Assembly: GCF_004193775.1 (NCBI RefSeq)
Contig: NC_041011.1
Span: 44,895,167-44,959,166 of the forward strand
Direction of reading: 5' to 3'
Length of the DNA stretch: 64,000 bases
Source: Glycine soja
Taxonomy: Eukaryota > Streptophyta > Magnoliopsida > Fabales > Fabaceae
Each line of letters begins with the position of its first letter. Position 1 is the stretch's first letter. Under the pieces are notes generated by a model that did no database searches, was not told the DNA's origin, and saw only the letters and a list, made by a program, of their open reading frames with translations. This document shows positions 25,301-37,722 of the stretch, piece after piece. The translations under genes and the position numbers were made by a program.

Positions 25301-28300
25301 CCGTGAAACAAATCACTGCAACAAAATTTAGCTTACTTTTCCTATGTGATTATTCTAAAAGAAAAGAAAAAAAAGGCGGCTGGAGCATACTATACTACTC
25401 CTATGTAAGACCTCCAGCATTAACATAAAATCCAAAGCCTTATAAATTATAAATTTTAAGTTTAATTATTTATTTAGTTTCTATAATTTTTAAATTAATT
25501 TTTTAATTTTTATAATTAATAAGTGAATTTTTAAATTTTGAAGTTTATATTTTAATTTTTAAAAGATCAGTGTTGTTAAAAATTTTTAACTAACAGTTAA
25601 TTTTTTTAATGGTAATAATATTTTAAGAATTAAAATATAAATTTTAGGAAATAAAAAATTTATTCATTAAATTTTAGTAACTAAAAAATTTATTTATTTA
25701 TTAGTTAGTCCGTAATAATTGAGCTACAAGATTATTAAATACTTTCCCCACACGTAATATATTATGTGTTCCAGTCCAAGTGAAGGGGTCACACGGACAG
25801 GTCTCTTCAATTGAGCGTGATTATTGGCGGCTTTCACCGAATAGGTATGCATTGTTAGATTATATGTTGACAGGGTTTATTATTATTTTTGAAAAAATGA
25901 TTTTATTTTATTTTGACAAAATAGATTGCGCCTTGTGCTGTCCCGAAAAAAGGAGGCTGAGCTATTTGACCTAGCCCAATAGGCTAGACGGGTCAAGTTA
26001 GGCCCATGAAATCTCTAGTTTGCACTGGCTTTGGAATTATCGATTCTTTGCTGATTTTCACTAGTTTTGAGATGAGCTACTACTATTTTAGAATTAACAA
26101 ACCAGCTACTAAATTTTTGGTCCAACTGGCCATTCTGTTTTAATAGTATGGAAATATTAAATATATTTCATTTAATTTTTTAAATTACCTAAAAAACAAG
26201 TATTCAATTCCGACGTTAAAAGAATTCGCTACAAAATGCATTTCAGTTTGTTTTATGCTATTGATAATTTATTTTATTTCTCATGTTTTTATAAGTCTTA
26301 CAATTTAAGAATTAAAGTAAAAATAGGACAGTATTTTTAAATTTAATGATTATAAATAACAATATTTTTTTATGTCCTTATACTTTTAAGAAATGTAAAG
26401 CGGTTTCTTATGTCTAGAAAATGATTTATGAGTGGTAATTTTGCTTCATAGAACAGCATTTAAAGAAGTCTCTCTTATAGTACTAAGTATGAAGTTTAAA
26501 AAAAGCAAAATGGAATTAGCTAGGGAAAGAGCAATGATATAGCGGTGACTTACATTACCATTTATTTTAGTTCCAAAGTTGTGTTGGGACCAAACTTGGT
26601 GACTTTAATTGAGTATGGAGGTGGACTGATATCAAAGCAATTAAGGAATAAAACCGTTTTAACAGATCAATTAAGACTCGCCGACAAATTTGGCATTTGG
26701 GAACTCACTTAACATGAAATAGGAGTACTTTGTGTATCAGCACAGAATTTATATGCTTTTAACTTTTGAGACAGGTAAGAATTGATTTTGAGTGTATTAA
26801 AAGGAAGAGATTTATGATCAGCATTTTAATTGTTCGGGCCTAGGGAGTTCTTTAAAAGGAAACAAAGGAATTTTCTTACAAATCCTTCAGCCTCTTACGT
26901 TCACAATTTGTTTTGTTAATACTATTTATTAATAGATAATAATTATCATTATCAAGTGTTAGGATTATTTATATTAGTACTGTCACTGTCTAACGAAAAT
27001 TAAATTGTATGGTAGTATAGATTTTGAAAGTTTATTCAGAAAATATTATATATTTTAGGTTTTTTTTAAAATCAAAATGGCATTCTTTTGAGCATGTTTT
27101 CATTGGCCCGTTGTGAACTATATTTTTTGCCTGTGTTTTTTTAATTTTGACTAATTTTTTAAGTTAGTTTTGTTTGGGTTTACTATTTTTTTACTATTTT
27201 AATTTTTTCAGTTCTTTGATCGATTTTTTTCTAAGTCAATTATGGTTTATTAGAATTAGACACTTGACCGGTTCACTAGTTTTTTTTTATCTAACAACTA
27301 AATTGGTTTGGTCTGATTTTTGGATCACTTTTTAGAATCAAAGAACTAGATTATTGAATCAAAATTATATTGAATCAAAATCCCAATTCAATAGATTCAA
27401 ATAAATAAGAACTTAATTAGCGAGTAAGATTTAAAATTAGATCTATTTAAATTGATTTTAGCAATTACCTTAACTTTACTATTTTTAACAAGTATTTTAA
27501 CTTGTGTACAAAATATGTAACCAAAAAACTTGTGCGCAAAATATTTGATTATTCTTCACTGTGAATCGAATTTTATGACAAATCCGGTATCCGTAAAGAG
27601 TCCAAAGCCATTGATGTAACAAGGACTACTTTATGAATAGACTTTAGTCACTTGAAACTTTCAAATAAAATGAAATTTAAGAAAATTTGATAAAAGGTAA
27701 GACACGACGAATTTAAATGCATAAGAAACATAAAAGCACCATGAATGTAAATGAAAGCGTTAATTTAAAGTGAGAATCATAAATGTGCAAACAGAATGTA
27801 AAAACAATTCAAAATAAAAAATATTGGAATATTAAAGAATACAAAACTTTAAAATTCTTTGAACTGTAAAAGCAAATTTGCATGAATATAAATGACTTGA
27901 AATCTAAATGAATGCAAAATGATGCTAAAAATATAAAATTGAAAAGGAAATAAAAATAAATTAACTGTACAATGAAAAAAAATATAAAATCGAAAAAAGA
28001 AATGAAAAGAAGGAGAAGTACAAGAAATTAATTGTTTGAAAAAGTAAACTTCTGAAAGATAAATAAACAAATTAAAAAATAGAAAAATCGGCAAAAAAAA
28101 ATGTAATTTTTTATATATATTATTTTTGTTATAATTAAATATTGACATTTATTAAACTTTGAATCAACAGTAATTTTGATGTGAGAAACGTGTAGGTGTT
28201 ACAGAGTATTTTGTATAGCGTGTTTTAATAACGAAAATGGCTTACAAAGAATTCCATTTATATAATTTTAGATAAATGTTAATCAGTAGTATCCTCATGA

Positions 28301-30172
28301 CACAAGTTAAAAAATCAAAGTAAAAATATTTTTATTAGAATTCAAAAAATTATATCGTTCATAATCATTTTATGTTTTCTTATAATTTTCACATTAAATA
28401 TTTTTCTTTTTAATTTCTTAATTAATACCCTAAGACAGTGGTTAACTAGATTCATATTTTTATCTATCATAAAGTCAAATTTAATCACATATTGAGGTGT
28501 TTAGGATCAACTATTTAAGATGTTGAGGTTTGATTCGATACAATAGCCACTCGGTATTAGCTTGTAGCTATCTTCATTTACTTGCTACGTAGTAATTTTT
28601 TTTCACTAGACTTGGCTATTTATTTGGCTTTGGACATGAACTCAAATTGACCTTTCATGGAAATCCTTATTACTTGAACAAGTGACGTATATCAACTCCA
28701 AACTTTAAAAATATGATTTCGGGAAATCCAAATTTGGCCAGTCTCTATGGGATGCTTCCAACACTTGGAAAAAATCTAAATTGGCAAAAACTTTGAGTAT
28801 CAAAATAGTAGTTAATTTACTCTTTCTGATCGATCAATACTAACATTTTTCAAAGCAAACAATCTTAACATTTACATGCTATGATTGACGAGATGTCGTG
28901 GACTTTTATCTTAAGAACCGTGTTTGAGCAAAATTTCTCGTTGACCATGGTCCCCGCAGAACAAGAGTGTGATCTTAAGGGAGTATAATTTTTATTTTTT
29001 TGGTGTAATGGTTGGAATGAAGCTTAAACCTAAAGTTTTCATGTGAACTATTCAGACCCCAAAGCCGACCCTACTAACTTAAAAGTGTTGAAGGTGACCA
29101 TGTTACGTATAATGTGCCTAAAAGCAAAGAAGCTGTCGTTGACTCTTCATTTCTCAAATTTCATATTCAGTGCATGGAACGCAATTACTATAATGGTCAG
29201 TCAGTGATGATGCATTTAATGTTTTTTAACCTCTTAACTGTGAGCCGCACCATTTGTTTTCTTGTGGTTAGTCATAAATTTTCCCCCATCACCTCTCATT
29301 CAAATGCATGCCATCTTGTTGGCCAAGTTCTTCAACCAAAGTAGTTGAGTCCATTAAGTAGCAGTCAACATCAGAACCCTCTCTCAACCCCCCCTCAACA
29401 CAATTGTAGCAGTAACCAAAAAGTGCTCACATCAATCCAATTAGGGTGTAGTTCACATATTGAATTTGATTTTTATTTTAACATAATACATTTTTTTTAG
29501 ATATAACGAGAAATTTTAAGTATAATTAAGTTTTAATGTGACGATTAATTAATTTTATAGGCAATCAATCAAAATAACGAAAACTTATAGGAATATTTTA
29601 TTTTTTTATTGAAAATTTAAAAAATATAATTATGATCATTGAAAAAAAAAGAGGATAAATGTTTTTTTTAAATGTAAAGTGTTGATAAATTAATTTTTAA
29701 AGAAAATGAAAAACTCAAATTTATTTACAAAAATATGTAAAAAGTATACCAAATTAATAATATGATTTTAAACGTTACAATTTAACGTCAAATTGATTCC
29801 AAAATAATAAAAAATATTATTAAATTAAGCTTTAAATATTATAACTTAATAAAAACAATTTCACAAATTTAAAAATAAAATCAATTTGTTATACTTAGTG
29901 CTCCCTAAAATTAATTTGTTATACTTTATTAAATATATATTTTTTAGCTTTTAAAAGTTGATTTATCACTGCACTACATTTTAGAGATAACTTATTAACT
30001 ATCAAAAGAAAAAGTAGTGACACCACCACAACCACCTTCTTATATATGTTCTCTCTTGAATGCTTTAATTAACCCCACCTACAATTTCACGCTCCCTTCC
30101 ATTTTTATAGCCTCTATGCATCATCCTCATCCACTTCACTTAATAAACCATCTCATTCCCTCTCTCCCTAAA
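22376..30172. other. AT-rich intergenic region upstream of CYP77A
   Basis: No gene was supported. It contains a 28-bp direct repeat at about 23,488 and 23,567 and a low-complexity foldback-like stretch around 25,395-25,710. Short open frames such as 24,007-24,231 and 29,114-29,344 are unrecognised. A TATATATG motif at about 30,042, some 130 bp before the P450 start, is a possible TATA element. Confidence 0.45.
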
Positions 30173-31726
30173 ATGGCCACTCTTCCCTCCTACGACCACC
30201 TCATCTTCACTGCCTTAGCTTTCTTCTTATCTGGCCTTATTTTCTTCCTCAAACACAAATCCAAATCCAAATCCAAAAAATTCAACCTCCCTCCAGGACC
30301 CCCTGGATGGCCTATTGTTGGAAACCTCTTCCAAGTTGCTCGTTCCGGGAAACCTTTCTTTGAATACGTGAACGATGTGAGACTCAAATATGGCTCAATC
30401 TTCACCCTCAAGATGGGGACAAGGACCATGATCATCCTCACCGACTCAAAACTGGTCCACGAGGCCATGATACAAAAGGGTGCAACCTACGCCACCAGGC
30501 CTCCAGAGAATCCCACCAGAACCATCTTCAGCGAAAACAAGTTCACCGTGAATGCTGCCACCTATGGCCCCGTGTGGAAGTCTCTCAGGAGGAACATGGT
30601 GCAGAACATGCTCAGCTCAACAAGACTTAAGGAGTTTCGCAGCGTTCGCGACAATGCGATGGACAAGCTCATCAACAGGCTCAAGGACGAAGCCGAGAAT
30701 AATAATGGTGCGGTTTGGGTTCTCAAAGATGCTAGGTTTGCTGTTTTTTGCATACTTGTGGCTATGTGTTTTGGTCTTGAGATGGATGAGGAGACAGTTG
30801 AGAGAATCGATCAGGTTATGAAGAGTGTTCTCATCACCTTGGATCCGAGAATTGATGACTATCTTCCAATTCTAAGTCCGTTTTTCTCAAAGCAAAGAAA
30901 GAAAGCCTTGGAGGTTCGTAGAGAACAAGTTGAGTTCTTAGTTCCAATTATAGAACAAAGAAGAAGAGCAATCCAAAACCCGGGTTCAGATCACACCGCC
31001 ACAACGTTTTCCTACCTAGACACACTTTTTGATCTCAAAGTTGAAGGGAAGAAATCAGCACCTTCTGATGCAGAATTGGTTTCACTGTGCTCAGAGTTTC
31101 TCAACGGTGGCACAGACACAACAGCAACAGCGGTTGAGTGGGGCATAGCACAGCTCATAGCAAACCCTCACGTTCAGAAAAAGCTCTATGAAGAAATAAA
31201 GAGGACGGTGGGAGAGAAGAAAGTGGATGAAAAGGATGTTGAGAAAATGCCATACCTACACGCTGTGGTGAAGGAGCTTCTTAGAAAGCACCCTCCAACA
31301 CACTTTGTGCTAACACATGCTGTGACTGAACCCACCACTTTGGGTGGTTATGACATACCAATTGATGCAAGTGTTGAGGTGTACACACCAGCCATTGCTG
31401 GTGACCCGAAAAATTGGTCAAACCCTGAGAAGTTTGACCCCGAGAGGTTCATCTCTGGGGGTGAGGAAGCAGACATAACCGGGGTAACTGGGGTGAAGAT
31501 GATGCCTTTTGGTGTTGGGAGAAGGATTTGCCCTGGCTTGGCTATGGCCACAGTGCATATTCACCTCATGATGGCTAGGATGGTGCAGGAGTTTGAGTGG
31601 GATGCTTACCCACCAGAGAAGAAGTTGGATTTCACTGGCAAGTGGGAGTTCACTGTGGTCATGAAAGAGTCTCTAAGAGCAACCATCAAACCAAGAGGAG
31701 GAGGAGGAGAAAAAGTGCACTTGTAA
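30173..31726 (+). CDS. CYP77A3-like: Cytochrome P450, CYP77A family
   Basis: A single-exon, 517-aa, ER-anchored heme monooxygenase. CYP77A enzymes oxidise fatty acids (in-chain hydroxylation or epoxidation) and are linked to cutin precursor formation; that role is family knowledge. Visible features: N-terminal membrane helix (about 8-26) followed by basic KSKSKSKK; proline hinge LPPGPPGWPIVGN (about 39-51); I-helix oxygen motif GGTDTT (312-317); K-helix ELLR (E368, R371) followed by KHPP; PERF motif; heme loop FGVGRRICPG with the proximal Cys at about 453. The sequence closely recalls soybean CYP77A3, with a few substitutions and a slightly longer KSK run and Gly-rich tail. The frame is open upstream to an ATG at 30,017, but the family start MATLPSYDH fits 30,173. 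Intact and probably functional. Confidence 0.96.
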   Translation: MATLPSYDHLIFTALAFFLSGLIFFLKHKSKSKSKKFNLPPGPPGWPIVGNLFQVARSGKPFFEYVNDVRLKYGSIFTLKMGTRTMIILTDSKLVHEAMIQKGATYATRPPENPTRTIFSENKFTVNAATYGPVWKSLRRNMVQNMLSSTRLKEFRSVRDNAMDKLINRLKDEAENNNGAVWVLKDARFAVFCILVAMCFGLEMDEETVERIDQVMKSVLITLDPRIDDYLPILSPFFSKQRKKALEVRREQVEFLVPIIEQRRRAIQNPGSDHTATTFSYLDTLFDLKVEGKKSAPSDAELVSLCSEFLNGGTDTTATAVEWGIAQLIANPHVQKKLYEEIKRTVGEKKVDEKDVEKMPYLHAVVKELLRKHPPTHFVLTHAVTEPTTLGGYDIPIDASVEVYTPAIAGDPKNWSNPEKFDPERFISGGEEADITGVTGVKMMPFGVGRRICPGLAMATVHIHLMMARMVQEFEWDAYPPEKKLDFTGKWEFTVVMKESLRATIKPRGGGGEKVHL

Positions 31727-34700
31727 AATTTTGTTGCTCCTCCTCCTTTCTGGTTTTTAATTTCACAGATAACATAAATATTATTGTTGCTATTGTTATT
31801 ATTATATATGGATACATCATCGTGGTTTGTGGTGGATTTGCATACAGAGTACTGCAAGTTTCATCACATCATTATATTGCCTTCTTAATTGGTCCGGTTT
31901 GTTGGAGAAATATTTGTTTTGATGACAAAAATGGATCTTTAATTTGTTGGACATTTTCTGTTATCTTGTTTATTTATGTGAACATATCCCTTTTTGAAGA
32001 AATCCATAGATATATATCTAGTGGTAGGCATAACTTTTTCTATTGGGAATGAATTAATTAGTTTTCTTCTTCTTGTTTTTTCTAATTTGCTGTTAAAGAA
32101 AAAAATGGCAAAGGAAGGCAAAGTATGCATATTTATATATTTGTCACATCATTTGTTTTATTTCGTGTCGGCTAGCCTGTAAAGTGATGTACAAAAAAAT
32201 AAATATACTATAATACTGAGACAAAAATGGACTCCGATAGCAATCGTTGAAGATGACATCTAAACTCGCATGTTAAAGGTTTTGCAGTGAGATGTGATGT
32301 ACGTAACTCTGTGCGAATATACATACACACGTAACACAAACAGTATTGCACATAATTAATGACCTGTCTTTGCAGTCATTATTTTTTTCCTTTTACATCA
32401 CATTATTGATTTGAGTTTTGTAAAATTTATTTAACAAACAAAATTTACTGTACAAAAATAATACTCCTATATACAGGAAAAATATAACTTAAATAGCGTT
32501 CATGTACAAGGAGTGGTTGAAATTTTTCTTTATTAATTCAGAATCATTTATTTAAAATAAATAATTTTTTTTAGTATTTAAAATAAATGAATTTTACAAA
32601 AAATGTAACTTTTTTACTATTACAATTATATCCAGAACTTGTAAGTTCTGTAGTATATATCATTTTTGGTCCAAATTCACACGGATATACCTATCACATT
32701 GATTTTAAAATAAATGTTATATTTGGAAAAAAATGTTAAAATAAATGTTATATTTAATTTTTTGATGTAATGTTAATTATTTTTTTCCATTAATACTTTT
32801 AATAAATATTAATTTAATTTTTAAATATTATTTTTTATTTATTTAATAAAATTAATTTTATAAAATTATTCTTTTATTTTTTTATTTTTTTATCTTGTAA
32901 AATAATTTAAAATAACATTTATTTTAAGACCAAGGAAATATTAAAGATGACATTCACAATAAAGATTTTAAGTACGTAATTTTTATGAAGTCTAAAACAT
33001 AGTTGACCTTATTGTATATAAAAAAAGAGAAAATTTTCATTTATACACGTGGACAAACATACCATACCATACCACTGCTGAATAATAAAACCTTTTACAA
33101 AATGGAATTAGAATGGTCCAGACCTGACTCCTCCGATAAAATAAAATAAAAAGGATTGGTAAGAAATTATGTTTAGATGAAAGAAATTTAATGAACTGTC
33201 TTAAAAATCAAAATTATAAAATTACTAGCAAAAATTAAAAATGATATAGTGATACTCAAATAATTATCACCGAAATTATAATTTTAAAATTTAAGTTAAG
33301 AGTAATAATCTGAACCAAACCGTTATTACTCTCAGGTTTATGGGGTGATGGAATCGATGTATATCCGTGCCCGCCCTATAAATCAGAATTCACTAAACAT
33401 GTTAGAATCAGACAAACATGCCATGTATAACCTCATTCATTTCGAGCACATAAGTGATTAGCGTGATATAGGTGAAAAAGTTAAGGAAAAATACGTGTCA
33501 TTGTTTTTTTTTTCTTTTTCGAATCATGTGTGTGTCATTGTTATGAAAGTCACGTGGAGAACCGAAGATATAATAAATTGTTATGATTCAAATGCAAGAA
33601 TTGATTTTCTTTTTTTTTTTAAAAAGGAAATGCTAATTAGTGTCTTTGGAGAAATTGATAAAAATTAAAATAATAAATATTTTAATTAAAATATGTAAAA
33701 TTATGTTGTTTATGATTTTTTTATGCTAGCTTTTTTTATGATTTCAATATTAAATAATTCTTTGTTTTAGTTTCTTAACTGATAACCTACGACACCATTA
33801 ACAAAACAAAAATGTAAGAATTGATTGGAAATTAGTAAACATGTGAAATAAATAACCGTAAATGTAATAGTGGACAGTCGTCACTTTTTCTTATTGTAAT
33901 GGAATGCTAAACAAATTTAATAAAATATCTTTATTAAACTAATAGATTGTTAAATTTTTAAACTATATCGTTAAAGATGGTATGAGAGTTTAATTTTGTT
34001 TTGTGTGGTGTAAATTTGATAGTATATTTAATATAACATAAAATTTTGTTATAAGTGTCTAGCCCAAGTGTAAAGTATCATTACTCTGTTTTGTTTGTAT
34101 AAAATGACATACATATATCTTAATAACACTTTTTTTTTTCATTCTATCATTTTTTTGTCTCTAGTGTTATTTTTAGTGTGTAGGTATGCAATTCCTTGCT
34201 TGAAATAGTGAGTGATATATGAATGAATGTGTGAGGGAGTGAATTACATTTCGTGTAATTGAGTGAAGAAGAACACTGTGTTCCAATAGATGTGATTTTC
34301 TGATTGATTATGTGTATGAAATTATTTTTATTAAAAGGGATTTTAATGATATTTGTGTTTCAAGAAATTAATTTCATAACATGACTTTTGAGTATGAATA
34401 TAAGCATAACTTATTTTCAAGAAGAAGAAAAAATAGATAAAATGGAAGGAGTGGTATGCTTTGTATTAGGCTATTCACAGGACGTTTGAGGACTTGTGGT
34501 CGAGGTAGCATTTAGTTGAAAAAGGTCAATAAAATGTGACTAGAAAAAAAACATAAATATTTAAGATTAGTCAAAATTTCAAATCAAAAGATGGTGTCAT
34601 ACAAATTTAATGCACACTCAATAGTTTGGAAGAAAGGAAAGAAAAAAAAAATACAGAGAGAATACAAATAATTATATATATATATATATATTATTTGGTT

Positions 34701-37700
34701 GAAAATAAAATATATTACAAAGAGAAAAAATATCTTCAAAAATGATTTTTTTTTCTCTTAAATTGAAATTTTAATTTTTTCTCTCTCCTTATTTTTCTTT
34801 CATCTGTATTTAACGGATGAATAGGGTGTTATTATAAGAAAATATTAACTAAGACCATTAATTAAGGAATTAACAAAAAATAATTTATATACAGTACATT
34901 TCACTATAATTTTTAATGTAGTTTCTAACACTAAAGTCACACTATTATTTTATCAATCATAATCATTAAAATATAGATTACTGATTTTTTATTTATTAGA
35001 ACATCTTTAATGTGAGTTACTTAATTTTTAATTTTTTTATACAATTTTACTATTATAGCAAACAATTTTTTAAGAAATTTTTGCCTTCTTTAGAATTATT
35101 AGGACAATTAAAATTGAGTTAAACAACTATTGTAACTAGGAAAAATTATTAGGTGATTTGGGACCAACTGTCATTTATGATTTTAACCAATAATCATGTG
35201 ACATATGAATAATTAAAGATATATTTATTAAATTAAAGATATATTTAACAATTATTTAATTTTTAATTGTATTATTTCTTAATTTAAGAGATACTAATCA
35301 ATTTAAAATATTATTATCTACCTATTACATAATTATTGATTGAGATCATAAATGACCTGATGATTAATAATTTCATCTAATACTAGTATTGTGTTGAGTT
35401 CTTATACATAAAAAAACCAACTCTGCCATAACTGATGCATTAAAAATACTCTAATACAAGTTATACAACTAACGACAATTCTGTGGGCTGTGGAACTACT
35501 TTGTCCACAATGAAGTTTTCCATCCCTTTTGCTCTTCTTGTTGGTCGGAGCGATGGCATAGCAATTGTTAACCTATGGCTATGGAGCCATTTACCAGTCA
35601 ATTAATGCTCAAAGAGTGAAGAAATTTTGGTTAAAACAATATATTTAAATCAAGCTTTTAAAAATAATAACATTACTAAGCTACTAGTAATTTTACTTTC
35701 AAGATTTTTTTCCACTCAACCTAAAAAGAAAGTTTCAACATTGATTAATAACTTATGCTGAAAATTTTGAATAATCAATGTTAAAAATTTACTTTCTAGT
35801 AATACTGTCATTATTTTTTGTTGTACCACCATTTGCTTTCCTATAAAAGGCCACCATCATGTAATATTTGTAAAGTGAAATCAATTTTAGTTTGTAAAAT
35901 TCAAGTCTCTTCCTCTCTTATGTGTGAGTGAGTTTGTGTAGAATTTATTTGCTCTCGAATTTTATTTTTTCCATTTTATTTTTTGTTGCGTAAGTGAGTC
36001 TATATTTGTGATTTTAATTTTATGTCCAATTATCGAGAAGAAACTTGTTCATTGAGTATGTGGACCATACTCTCCTAACTTTGGCGGCGGCATTAACTCC
36101 TTTCTTTTTCTCAGAATAATGATTTTTGCAAATTGATTATCCAAAAGTTTCTTTAATCTTGTTAAATGATAGGGTGGTCTAGGGATTTCGTTCGTATTTA
36201 AGAGAAATGTGCAACCAAATATTAAAATTGAGCAATGCTATATATTCCTCTGTACAAATAAATTAAACTAATCACAGAAAATATGTTTAGCTGTTAGTAT
36301 TTTTCAACGAGATATTTTTAATGATTTTTCTTTAATGAGAGGCTTTTTAAGATTTTTTCTTAATATCTTATTTTTTTCGACCTATCATTTTTAATATCTT
36401 TACTTTTATTTTAAATTTTAATATTTTTCAAATAGAAATAATTAAAATAACATTATATCATAATATAAGTTATTTATAATAAATCTAAGATATAATTTAT
36501 GTCCAAAAAATACTTATTTTTTCAAATTTATTTCTAATATGATTTATATAATTAAAATTTATAATAAATTATTTTAAATATTTTTTACAATGTACATGCA
36601 GAAATATTATTTTTTATAAATCTTTTTAGCGTTAATGGTATCTTTAGTCTATTATTTTAAAATATTAGGTTTAGATTTGAAATATTTAAACGTTGTCTTT
36701 GTATAGATGAAAAAAAAAGGTTGCTATGTTTAGGAACTAAAATGTGAGTATTTTAAAAAGATAACAGAAATGAAAACTAATTTTAAATATGAGGGACTAA
36801 AAACATCAAGTACCCATGGAAAAATATCAAATAAAAATAAATATATTTAATTAATATCCTAAAAATATGAAATATCAATGTTTACTCTACAAAATATACA
36901 AATATATTAGTATAAATAATGGTGGACCTAAATACTTTAGGCAATTGGTTTGAATTCAAGTCCTATGAATGAAAGAAAAAAAAAAAAAAACTTTCTGCAT
37001 TCCCACTATTACTTCTGACACTTTCCATTGGATTCCGAAAATCTCTTTCCGGAGTGCAATTTTCTCTAATGGAAGAAGACTCAAAATTTCATGAAAGAGA
37101 GAAGTAAAACAACGAAGTCACGTAACAAAAGATTTTCTCTACCGGAGAGAAGTGGACCCCAAAAGTGATGAAAACAATGAAAAATATCACATTCCTCTTT
37201 TAAAACCGTTATTCTAGGCTCCATTTTCCCCAATCCCAAATAGATAACTACCATATCTTTTCACAAGAAACTAGCTAACTATGGACCATACCTTCAAAAA
37301 TAAGGGAAAATAAGCACCAATGGAACCTTGTTAAAATAACTCGTGTTATGAAAAGCCAATCGTTGGACAAAAAAACAAGATACATTAATTGCACTGTACG
37401 GATTTGCATTAATACAAAGTTTTGAAGGGGTATTCAACTAATTCTAGTCTTACAACAATTACAATTAGGAAGGGAGAGAGAGAGAGAGAGAGTTTCAAAT
37501 ACTATCTAGTATTGAAGATCAAGAAAAGAACAAAGGAGAAGACAGTAAAGTGCAGTTCGGGGGGTGGGGGGTGTTCTCAGCTATATATACAGTAAAAGAT
37601 ATCAACCATCCTTCAGCATGCTAATGCATTTCACATTTTCACTCCAATTTTGGAACATTAACTTTATACTCAATTTGTGATTTCAAAGTATCATATTGAG

Positions 37701-37722
37701 GCTTCAACTTCCATGAAACCAA
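31727..37722. other. AT-rich intergenic region, no gene recognised
   Basis: Starts with the P450 3' flank. Short open frames around 31,600-32,180 overlap the P450 end or its flank and are not supported. A TATA-like CTATAAAAGGCC at about 35,840 has no coding sequence after it and may belong to an LTR remnant. A (GA)n run lies near 37,473-37,492. Confidence 0.45.
37473..37492. repeat. (GA)n microsatellite
   Basis: About 20 bp of GA dinucleotides, 230 bp beyond the stop codon of the minus-strand RING-H2 gene. Confidence 0.85.

Noticed and set aside
30017..30172. Upstream in-frame extension of the P450
   Set aside because: The peptide has no P450 feature; the family membrane anchor begins at the 30,173 ATG.
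31597..32052. 151-codon plus-strand frame overlapping the P450 end
   Set aside because: It is an out-of-frame reading of the P450 C-terminus and its 3' flank.
35510..35610. Possible small secreted peptide starting MKFSIPFALL
   Set aside because: It ends after about 30 residues without a recognisable mature domain, and the frame is short enough to be chance in this context.
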